Source: Acidimicrobiaceae bacterium
Lineage (GTDB): Bacteria; Actinomycetota; Acidimicrobiia; Acidimicrobiales; Ilumatobacteraceae
Assembly (NCBI GenBank): GCA_016722025.1
Contig: JADKGZ010000008.1
Location: forward strand, 182,501 to 212,708
DNA length: 30,208 nucleotides
Direction: 5' to 3'
A program made the translations under genes and the position numbers. Positions 23,108 through 30,208 of the stretch are shown here, in pieces (within the stretch, counting starts at the first letter, position 1; each line of letters begins with the position of its first letter). Below the pieces are notes generated by a model, which had not been told where the DNA came from, did not search any database, and worked only from the letters and a program-made list of their open reading frames with translations.

Positions 23108-24218
23108 ATGACAACAACGGCCCCGGCTGTCACCGTGATCGGTGGCGTCGACACCCACAAGCACACTCACTACGCGGCAGCGATCGACGACCAGGGCCGG
23201 CTCCTCGGCCATTGCGAGTTCCCAGCAACCGACCCCGGCTATCAGGCACTGCTGCGCTGGATGCGCAGCCACGGCGAGGTCCGGTCGATCGGCGTCGAAA
23301 GCACCGGTTCGTTCGGAGCAACGTTGACCCGAGCTCTCACGAAAGCCGGGGTCACCGTTGTCGAGGTGAACCGGCCGAATCGAGTGGCTCGACGTATGGA
23401 CGGCAAGTCGGATCGTCTCGATGCCGAGCAGGTCGCTAGATCTGTTCTCGGGTGCACCGCGACTGCCATTCCGAAGTCGAAGTCCGGGATCGTCGAGGTG
23501 ATCCGTACCTTGCGCGTCACCCGCTCCAGCGCAGTGAAGTCCCGCACGCAAGCGTTCAACACCTTGTGGGGTGTGATGATCGGCGCGCCATCACCATTGC
23601 GCGATGAACTGGTCGTGCTAACCAAGAGAACGCTCGTGAATCGTTGCCTTCGCCTGCGCCCCGAAACCTGCGAGCTGCTCACCCTCGCCGCCGAGCCGGA
23701 ACGGATGCTGATCGCCGGGACGAAGACGGCGTTGCGCGACCTCGCGCAACGCTGGAAGGCACTCGACGACGGGATCAAGACCCTCAACAAACAGATCGAA
23801 GCGCTCGTCAAGCACGCCGCGCCAGAGCCTCGAGCTGCCCGGCGTCGGCGTCGAGATCGCCGGTCAGTTCCTCATCACCGCCGGCGACAACCCGGACCGC
23901 ATCCACAGCGAAGCCGCCTTCGCCAAGCTCTGCGGCGTCGCACCACAACCGGCCAGCAGCGGACGCACCACCGGCCGCCATCGACTCAGCCGCAGCGGAG
24001 ACCGAGCAGCGAACAGCGCGCTCTACATCGTCACGATCGTGCGGATGCGCCACCACCAACCCACTCGCGACTACTTCGAACGACGCCTTGCTGAGGGCCG
24101 AACCAAACGCGAGATCATCCGTTGCGTGAAGCGCTACATCGCCTGCGAGATCCACCAGAATCTCCCACCCACAGTCCGCCTCCGAACCGGGCTCGAACCC
24201 GTTCCACGGGCCGCTTGA
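23108..24218 (+). pseudogene. IS110-family transposase, frameshifted
   Basis: The N-terminal DEDD/RuvC-like domain is intact: GGVDTHKHTHYAAAID, then GVESTGSFGATL and SDRLDAEQVAR. The frame runs to about residue 238 and then shifts by +1 near 23818-23822 (GCCGCGCC). In the next frame the C-terminal Tnp domain continues: LELPGVGVEIAGQFLITAG, then PASSGRTTGRHRLSRSGDRA with the serine region expected for the catalytic Ser, and a final stop at 24218. One extra base explains everything (1111 bases, remainder 1). The whole product would be about 370 residues, normal for IS110. The start has a strong GGAGGAG site. Either the element is recently dead or the extra base is a sequence error. Confidence 0.85.
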
Positions 24219-24235
24219 CAAACATAGGAGCATCG

Positions 24236-24723
24236 AACGCTTCCAACAGACGATGAAACGCTGGCTTGCCGCCCGACCTCGAGCCGCAACGATCGCCGCC
24301 CTGCAACAGCTACTCGATCAGTTCATCAACGACTACAACCGCCACCGCCCGCACCGCTCACTGGCGCAGCACTCGACCCCCGCCGTCGCCTACACCGCCC
24401 GCCCCAAAGCCGGACCCAACACCGACGCCGGCAGCGACTTCCGCGTCCGCCACGACCGCGTCGACAAGGCCGGCAAGGTCACCCTCCGCCACCACGGCAA
24501 GCTCTTCCACATCGGCATCGGCAGAACACTGGCGGGCACCCAGATCATCCTGCTCATCCACGACCTCGACATCCGGATCATCCATGCCGCCACCGGCGAG
24601 ATCATCCGCACACTCACTCTCGACCCCGAGCACCAATACCAACCCACCGGCGCCAACAGGGGCGGACCCAGCCGCCCCTACGGCCCCTACAGACCACGAA
24701 AACGGAAGCAGTCCGAACCCTGA
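24236..24723 (+). pseudogene. IS481-family transposase, 5'-truncated copy 1
   Basis: The frame starts inside the gene with ERFQQTMKRWLAARP, whose Glu is the last residue of the DDE triad, and continues through FINDYNRHRPHRSL, a marker of IS481/IS3 integrase cores. It runs through the C-terminal beta domain (LRHHGKLFHIGIGRTL) to a basic end at 24723. The first two catalytic Asp residues and the helix-turn-helix region are missing. The IS110 element adjoins the break, so IS110 insertion or a linked deletion removed the 5' half. This copy has no indels compared with the second copy, and its frame is clean. Confidence 0.85.
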
Positions 24724-24796
24724 TGGGGGTTCGGACTGTCCTGGATGTCTCGCGACATCACATTAGTGGCGGGGGCAGGATTTGAACCTGCGACCT
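24240..24796 (+). repeat. Long direct repeat, unit A
   Basis: This stretch is nearly identical to 25562-26109. It covers the IS481 3' half, the 40-base end region with GATGTC-TCGC-GACATC, and the 3' part of tRNA-fMet. Unit B is 9 bases shorter through several small deletions, some in C or T runs. The layout is that of a tandem duplication with a period of about 1.32 kb. Confidence 0.8.
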
Positions 24797-24805
24797 TCGG
24801 GTTAT
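24767..24805 (-). other. Detached 3' part of tRNA-fMet
   Basis: The segment repeats the discriminator, 3' acceptor strand, T arm and part of the anticodon stem-loop of the intact tRNA-fMet at 26080-26153, with two base changes in the anticodon stem (TC for CT). Homology ends at the anticodon loop, after which the second IS481 copy begins within about 20 bases. Frames read through this piece (GAGFEPATFGL) are the well-known spurious products of antisense tRNA. Confidence 0.75.
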
Positions 24806-24822
24806 CGGCAACCCTTCACCGG

Positions 24823-26037
24823 GTGTCCAAAAAGCCCGCTGGTGATCACTGCTGTCGTTGTCGAGGGCGTTCTCCCAGCGGAGTCGCCCGCACCTACAAG
24901 TCGCCAGATCCTGGGTCTGCGCTCGTCGCTCTTCGCCGCACCGAAGGCGAGGCAGCCTTTGAGCCACGCTCGGAAGACCGGCAGCACGACCGGGACACCG
25001 ACGCAGACCGTTGAGCTGGTGGTGAACCTGCGACGTTCACTCGCCGCCAGGGCCTTACGACGCCGGCCCGGTGACGATCGCCTGGCACCTGCAACACCAC
25101 CCACCACATCACCTTGTCGAGGGCAACGATCTACCGCATCTTGCGTCGCGCCGAACTCGTCACCCCCGAACCGCGCAAGAAGCCACGCTCCAGCTACATC
25201 CGCTTCCAAGCCGAGCAACCCAACGAGACCTGGCAGTCCGACTTCACCCACTGGCGCCTCGCCAACGGCGTCGACGTCGAGATCCTCACCTGGCTCGACG
25301 ACCACTCCACTTTACGCCCTGTCAGTCACCGCCCACCTACGAGGTCACCGGCCGCATCGTCGTCGACACATTCCACGCTGCCACCGAGCAGCATGGGATC
25401 CCGTTCTCGACCTTGACCGACAACGGTTTGGTGTTCACCACCCGCTTCTCCCAAGGCGGCCTGACCAGCCGCAACGGGTTCGAGACCGAGCTCGTCCGCC
25501 TGCGGGTCCGCCAGAAGAACTCACGCCCCAACCACCCCACCACCTGCGGGAAAGTTGAGCGCTTCCAACAGACGATGAAGCGGCAAGCGCGCCCGACCTC
25601 GAGCCGCAACGATCGCCGCCCTGCAACAGCCACTCGATCAGTTCATCAACGACTACAACCGCCACCGCCCGCACCGGTCACTGGCGCAGCACCCGACCCC
25701 GCCGTCGCCTACACCGCCCGCCCCAAAGCCAGACAACACCGACGCCGGCAGCGACTCCGCGTCCGCCACGACCGCGTCGACAAGGCCGGCAAGGTCACCC
25801 TCCGCCACCACGGCAAGCTCTTCCACATCGGCATCGGCAGAACACTGGCGGGCACCCAGATCATCCTGCTCATCCACGACCTCGACATCCGGATCATCCA
25901 TGCCGCCACCGGCGAGATCATCCGCACACTCACTCTCGACCCCGAGCACCAATACCAACCCACCGGCAAAGCAGGGCGGACCCAGCCGCCCCTATGGCCC
26001 CTACAGACCACGAAACAGGAAGCAGTCCGAACCCTGA
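24823..26037 (+). pseudogene. IS481-family transposase, full-length but multiply frameshifted copy 2
   Basis: Pieced together over several frames, the whole IS481 transposase can be read. It has an N-terminus resembling LVITAVVVEG from a GTG near 24823, the helix-turn-helix linker EGEAAFEPRS, then TIYRILRRAELVTPEPRKKP, the first Asp in TWQSDFTHW, the second in LTDNGLVF, the Glu in GKVERFQQTMK, and the same C-terminus as copy 1. At least five shifts occur, several in short runs (an A run near 24829, C runs near 25700, TT to T near 25757). It is not translatable as it stands. Length (about 1215 bases, some 400 codons) fits IS481 members. Position directly against tRNA-fMet is notable. Confidence 0.85.
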
Positions 26038-26109
26038 TGGGGTTCGGACTGTCCCGGATGTCTCACGACATCGCATTAGTGGCGGGGGCAGGATTTGAAC
26101 CTGCGACCT
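25562..26109 (+). repeat. Long direct repeat, unit B
   Basis: This is the second copy of the 24240-24796 repeat, with small deletions and scattered substitutions. Its end passes into the intact tRNA-fMet gene, while unit A's tRNA part is broken off at the anticodon loop. Confidence 0.8.
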
Positions 26110-26153
26110 CTGGGTTATGAGCCCAGCGAGCTACCGAGCTGCTCCACCCCGCG
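26080..26153 (-). tRNA. Initiator tRNA-fMet (anticodon CAT)
   Basis: This is an intact 74-base minus-strand tRNA. The acceptor CGCGGGG pairs with CCCCGCC except at position 1-72 (C opposite C), the mismatch that marks initiator tRNAs. The anticodon stem has the three G-C pairs GGG..CCC around CTCATAA (anticodon CAT), also an initiator mark. The T arm is GCAGG TTCAAAT CCTGC. CCA is not encoded. Its 3' flank is the end of an IS481 copy. Confidence 0.94.
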
Positions 26154-26230
26154 TCGGTATGCGAAATCCTACCGCCGCCACCCCTCACTGGCAACCGGCG
26201 TGATGAGGCCAACTACACTACTCTCGCGGC

Positions 26231-27525
26231 ATGAGCAGTTTTCCGCCGCCGCCTCCGCCCATGGGTGGGCCGCCACCCTCCTCGCCACTGCCGCTGTCGC
26301 CGCAGCCTGCGCCGGGCAAGCCGAAGGTGCTCGGGTTGCCGCTGTGGGGTTGGCTGGGCATCGGGCTGGTTGCGGTCGTCGGCATCGGCGCCGTCATCGT
26401 CACCAGCGGCGATGACGATGACAAGGGCACGACACCGGGCAACCAGACCACCGTGGTCGTCAGCACGCAACCACAAGACACGGCAGCACCCGACGAGACG
26501 ACCGCGCCCGACATCACCGAACCGGAGAGCACCGAGCCGGAGAGCACCGAGCCCGAGGAAACGGTGACCACCGAGCCCAGCTCGGGCGGCGAAGTCGCCG
26601 GCGCTCCCGATGGCGCGGGGCACCCGCGATGCACCGGTTGCTGCTGGCGAGATCGCCGACATCGGCGGCGGGTGGCGGCTGCAAGTGCTGGGCGTCACGC
26701 CCGACGCCGCGGCCCTGGTGGCTGCCGAGAACGAGTTCAACGACCCGCCCCCGGCCGGCAGCACCTTCACCCTGGTGTCGGTGGCAATGGGCTACTTCGG
26801 TCTCGAAGACCCGAAGGCCGCGTACGAGCCGTCGGTCTCGGCACTGGGCGGCTCGAGCGTGGAGCTGGAGTCGGGGTGCGGCAGCATCCCCGACGAGCTG
26901 ATCGTGTTCAACGACCTGTTCGCCGGTGGCGTGTTGGTGGGCAACCTGTGCTTCGTCACCACCCCGGCCGACGCGGCCGGCTTGCAGCTGTACGCCACCG
27001 GCGACTTCTTCAGCAGCGACGACGCCGTGTTCCTGGAAGTGGCCCAGCCGGCCGCCGCAACCGCGATGGCCGGCCTGAGGGGCCCGCAAGACGGCGCCGA
27101 CTCGACACCCGGCCGCTTGCAGCCGACGCCGCTGAACACCGCCGCCGAGGTGGGCGATGGCTGGTCGGTGACGGTCTCCTCCGGAGCGCGCGACATCACC
27201 GACAGCGTGCTGGCCGAGAACTCGTTCAACGGAGCCGCCGCCCGAGGGCTTCCGCTTCATCGGCGTCGACGTGATCTACACGTTCAATGGCGACGGCAGC
27301 GACTCGGCCTTCACCGTCAGCACCTACGCGGTGGCCGACAGCAACGTGCAGTTGTCGTCGGATTGTGGCGTGATCTCCTCGCCGATCGACGACTTCGTCG
27401 ACGTGTTCGCCGGTGGCAGCGTGGCCGGCACGATGTGCTTCGTGGTGCCCAGCGACGGCGGCACCCTCACGCTGTACAGCAGAGCCGGCTTCGACGCCGG
27501 GCCGGTGATGTTCGGCACCGTCTGA
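26231..27525 (+). CDS. Membrane-anchored two-domain envelope protein (two frameshifts)
   Basis: The N-terminus is a Pro-rich cytoplasmic head (PPPPPPMGGPPP), one TM helix (LGIGLVAVVGIGAVIV) and an acidic Thr/Glu/Pro stalk with repeated ESTEPE units. Two related extracellular beta domains follow: FNDPPPAGSTFTLVSVAMGY and, later, FRFIGVDVIYTFNGDG; both then have a CG..I...D...VF(A)GG..VG..CFV segment. The pattern resembles DUF4352/telokin-like domains, which is a tentative match. Reading frames change at about 26618 (GGGG) and about 27228 (GG); removing one G at each point restores one protein of about 431 codons. Both are therefore probably sequence errors or very recent mutations. ATG 26231 has no Shine-Dalgarno site. 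Role unknown; wall-facing location is inferred. Confidence 0.65.
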
Positions 27526-27633
27526 CCCACACGAGCCGCGCGGCGCACGCGAGTCGCACAGGTCACACGGTCACACGGGTCACATCTCGGCGATCGGCTC
27601 ACGCACACCGCGTCGGCTGCCGATGAACAACTG

Positions 27634-29207
27634 ATGCACGAACGCACTCTTCGCCGCGGCTTCCTGGCCTGCACCCTCGCGGCCCTGCTCTCCGTGCTGA
27701 TGCCCGGCCTCGGACACCTGGCGGTACGCGCTCGCTTCCGGCGCGGGGTGGCTGCCGCCATCGTCGGCAACCTCGCCGCCACCATCGTCACCGTCGCGAT
27801 CGCACTGCCCATCCGCAACAAGGCCGACCTGGCCGATGTGGTCGCCGACCGCCCCACCTTCGTCGGCCTCGGGCTGGCCCTGGCCGTGATGGCCATCACT
27901 CGGTTGTGGGCGCGCTCGATGCCGGCTGGCAGGCCCGACCCGCCACCGGCACCGCGCTGCGCATCGTGACCGGGCTGGCCACCAGCACCGTGGTGATCGC
28001 CTGCGTCGCACCGCTGGCCGTTGCTGCCGATTACGTGCTCAAGACCGACCGCGCCGTGAGCCACGTGTTCTCGTCGCGCCAGGCGGTGACCGCCTACCCA
28101 GGCCCGGTGAGCGACACCGACACCGCCACTCGCAGAACCACTCCGTCGACCGGCACGACCCCCACCATCACGACCGTCACCATCAACACCACCACCACGG
28201 TCGCGACGGCCGCGGCGACGTTCGGTGAGACCACCGTGGCAGCGACGACCCCCACCAACCCGCCCGTCACCGCGCCGCGCACCACCACCACGCTGCCGCC
28301 GATCGTGGCCGAGAACCGCGTGAACGTGCTGCTGCTGGGCGGCGACGCCGGGCCTGGCCGGTGGAGCCTGCGCACCGACTCGATGATCGTCATCTCCCTC
28401 GACCCGGTCACCGGCGACACCGTAATGATCTCCGTACCGCGCAACCTGCAGCGCATGCCCTTCCCACCCGGCACCGCCATGGCCGACCGCTTCCCCAACG
28501 GCTTCACCGACATCGCCAACGCCGTGTACACCTACGCCGACCAGCACCGCGAGCTGGCCGGTGGTGGCGACGACGCCGGCGCGCAGGCCATCAAGCTGGG
28601 CATCGCGCAACTGCTCGGGATGCCCATCCACAACTACGTGCTGGTGGACATGGCGGGCTTCGTCGACGTGGTCGATGCGCTCGGCGGGGTCGACATCGAC
28701 GTGGCCGCGCGAGTGCCCTCGCCCGGCAACCCGCCTGGCTCGAAGCACCCGGTGCCCAAGTACATCGAAGCCGGCCTGCAACACATGGACGGCACCATCG
28801 CGCTGGCCTACAGCCGCTCGCGCTACGCGGACAGCGACTACCAACGGATGAGCCGCCAGCGGTGCGTGCTGGGCGCCATCGCCACCGCCGCCACCCCGAT
28901 GGCCGTCGCCACCGGGCTCACCGAACTGGTCGCCGCGTTCGGCGACGCGGTGCGCACCGACATCCCACGCGAGCGCCTCGGCGAGCTGGCGCAGCTGGTC
29001 GACCACGTGGCGCAGGCAGGCGGGCTCGGCCAGGTGCGCACGCTGCACCTGGCGCCACCGTTGATCAGCTCCACCCGTTGGGACGCGGTGGAGGTGCGGC
29101 TGCTGGTCACCGAGCTCATCGCTGCCGGCGACCAAGCCGGCGAACTGGTGGTCGACGACACCACACCGACGACCGAGGCCGGCCCTGTGCTGGTGAACGG
29201 CTGCTGA
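27634..29207 (+). CDS. LytR-CpsA-Psr (LCP) family protein (one frameshift)
   Basis: LCP enzymes attach glycopolymers such as arabinogalactan or teichoic acids to peptidoglycan. The C-terminal LCP domain is clear: NVLLLGGDAGPGRWSLRTDS, MIVISLDP, MISVPRNLQ, then YVLVDMAGFVDVVDALGGVD and ALAYSRSRYADSDYQRMSRQ with the conserved Arg residues for polyprenyl phosphate. Before it come a TM segment and a long Thr-rich linker. The first 92 residues (ATG 27634) form a separate membrane module (SVLMPGLGHLAVRARFRRG) that stays in a different frame; a single lost G near 27907 (TTGTGGG) accounts for the shift and joins the parts as RLVGALDAGWQARP. The full product would be about 525 residues. The final Cys-ending tail follows the domain. 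The join is inferred; the LCP domain is certain. Confidence 0.85.
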
Positions 29208-29306
29208 CCCAACGACCCGCCCCCGGCCGGGCACGGATCGCCGGCAGCAGCCAATCGTGATAAGAGAGAGCGCATCACGCTCGACGGGAGCTGGGGAGGA
29301 GCCGTG

Positions 29307-30208
29307 ATGTTCGAAGCCAAGATCACCGAGGTCGCCATCGGGCAGATCCGCGGCCTGGTGAAGCCCAGCGACAAGGAACGACAGGCAGCCTTCGACCTGT
29401 TCATCGAGCTGGCCAGCCGCACCACCACCACACCGCTCACCCCCACCAGCGGGCTCATCCGTGAGGCGCTCAACAGCCTGTACGCGATGTTCGCCATCAC
29501 GCGCGAGGTGCTACGCACGCACGGTTGCGACGTTGCCAACAGCCGCCACGACGGCAACCTCACGCTCGCCGCGATCGCGCTGCGGGTGTTGAACGAAGTG
29601 ATCCGCCCGAGCTTGAGCACATGGCACCCGGAGCTGAGCTCGTGGGAGGAGAAGCGAGCCACCGAGGGCGCCGGCACCACCTCCGTGGAGTGGGAACGCG
29701 CATGGCCGCAGGCCGCCGAGTGCCGGGCCGACCTGAACGCGCTGCGCGCCCAGATACGCGCCTACATCGACAGCCTCGCCCAGATCGCCGGCACCCCGTC
29801 GCTCACCGATCTGGTGGTGCCCGTGCCCGCTGGCGCGCCCGTCGCGCCGGTCGTGCTCGCCCACCCCGCCGTCGCCCCCGCCGGCGCCGAGCCGCGAGAG
29901 GAGATGGTCCGCTGGTTCCACCCGGTCGACGGCTACCACACCATGCGCGCCTCACGCCGCGGCGACCCGAAGCGCGCCGGGCGCGCCCCCGCCGGCAGCA
30001 ACACCGTCGTGCCCATCGAGCTCGCCGCCGGCGACGACGGCACGTTGTGGGTGGACTACGTCAGCGACCTCGGCGACGCGTTCGACGCCACCGCGGCGGT
30101 CGCGTGGCAACTGACCCGACCCGCGATCGACCTGCCCGACGACCGCAACGGCGAGCTGCCTGCCGCCCCAGCCACGCTTCCCCGCGGCAGGTTGCTGGTG
30201 ATGGGCGG
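29307..30208 (+). CDS. Probable metallophosphoesterase, N-terminal part (cut by window end)
   Basis: An open frame of 300 residues runs off the window. The ATG at 29307 (or GTG at 29304) has GGGGAGGA 6-8 bases upstream. The first 130 residues are helical and not recognised (SRHDGNLTLAAIALRVLNEV is a distinctive stretch), followed by a Pro/Ala-rich linker (about 170-205). From residue 246 it reads LWVDYVSDLGDAFDATAAVA, with D250, D254 and D257, and ends in LPRGRLLVMGG. That pair resembles the first metal-binding blocks (D...GD and GG[D]) of calcineurin-like phosphoesterases, of which the remaining motifs (GNH, GH) would lie beyond the window. The call is tentative because the decisive motifs are missing. 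Confidence 0.6.
   Translation, partial: MFEAKITEVAIGQIRGLVKPSDKERQAAFDLFIELASRTTTTPLTPTSGLIREALNSLYAMFAITREVLRTHGCDVANSRHDGNLTLAAIALRVLNEVIRPSLSTWHPELSSWEEKRATEGAGTTSVEWERAWPQAAECRADLNALRAQIRAYIDSLAQIAGTPSLTDLVVPVPAGAPVAPVVLAHPAVAPAGAEPREEMVRWFHPVDGYHTMRASRRGDPKRAGRAPAGSNTVVPIELAAGDDGTLWVDYVSDLGDAFDATAAVAWQLTRPAIDLPDDRNGELPAAPATLPRGRLLVMG

Larger units (their letters stand above)
22905..24236 (+). mobile_element. IS110-family insertion sequence
   Basis: The element comprises a structured non-coding left end of about 200 bases, a transposase gene (frameshifted) and a very short right end. The left boundary is set where the truncated minus-strand gene loses sense. The right boundary is set where the neighbouring IS481 sequence begins (shared with the second IS481 copy from 24240). 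No terminal inverted repeats are visible, as expected for IS110. Boundaries are good to roughly 20 bases only. Confidence 0.65.

Noticed and set aside
24745..25014. Frame beginning MSRDITLVAGAGFEPATFGL
   Set aside because: This is the well-known false protein read from the antisense of a tRNA 3' half; only its later part, in pieces, belongs to the IS481 transposase. The same applies to the end of the frame near 26120.
27526..27633. GGTCACA-type short repeats before the LCP gene
   Set aside because: Three imperfect copies in about 25 bases with no symmetry; not enough to call an operator.
29256..29279. Inverted repeat CGTGAT...ATCACG before the phosphoesterase gene
   Set aside because: Only 6 bp with a 12-base spacer in a high-G+C sequence; could be an operator but is within chance expectation.

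Overview
The window looks like a high-G+C actinobacterial chromosome, most likely class Acidimicrobiia or a relative. Supporting signs are the actinobacterial gene order (compact Tad/Flp pilus genes, then topA, then tmk/holB), a Lys/Ala-rich TopA tail, an ArfA-like TM-BON-OmpA protein, an LCP protein with an N-terminal membrane module, and Thr/Ala/Pro-rich wall-spanning linkers. No rRNA or species marker is present, so the taxon is an inference. Gene starts often overlap (ATGA, GTGA), and several genes lack a Shine-Dalgarno site.

Region 1 (1-5.6 kb) is accessory DNA ending at a selenocysteine tRNA gene (selC, minus strand, 5616-5708). A tyrosine integrase (4196-5437) lies next to the 3' end of selC, with short direct repeats between them, as in genomic islands inserted in tRNA genes. 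The DNA beyond the integrase holds a drug-efflux style set: an MMPL exporter and an MFS exporter on the minus strand, with a divergent TetR regulator. It also holds an IS3 tail, a detached 3' half of a Lys-like tRNA, and a block of long G and C runs that may be an assembly fault.

Region 2 (5.7-22.4 kb) is the conserved backbone. It contains a micro-ORF, a D-2-hydroxyacid dehydrogenase, a six-gene Tad/Flp cluster (CpaE-like, CpaF/TadA, TadB, TadC, Flp, TadE), a STAS protein, an LPSTG wall-anchored protein, RsgA, a second MMPL transporter, a DivIVA-like protein, an OmpA/BON protein, topA, a DMT transporter, tmk, holB and tRNA-Thr(CGT). The order Tad - topA - holB matches the Rv3660c-Rv3644c region of Mycobacterium tuberculosis.

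Region 3 (22.4-26.15 kb) is a mobile-element cluster between tRNA-Thr and initiator tRNA-fMet. It holds two small gene remnants, an IS110-family element whose left end folds like a bridge RNA, and two IS481-family copies. One IS481 copy is 5'-truncated and the other has many frameshifts. They are separated by a fragment of tRNA-fMet, which makes a partial tandem duplication of about 1.3 kb.

Region 4 (26.2-30.2 kb) encodes envelope proteins: a secreted or anchored protein with two similar domains (two frameshifts), an LCP-family wall-polymer ligase (one frameshift), and the start of a probable metallophosphoesterase cut by the window end. Frameshifts, several in short homopolymers, cluster between 23.8 and 27.9 kb. 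Real decay and local sequence error cannot be told apart from the sequence alone.
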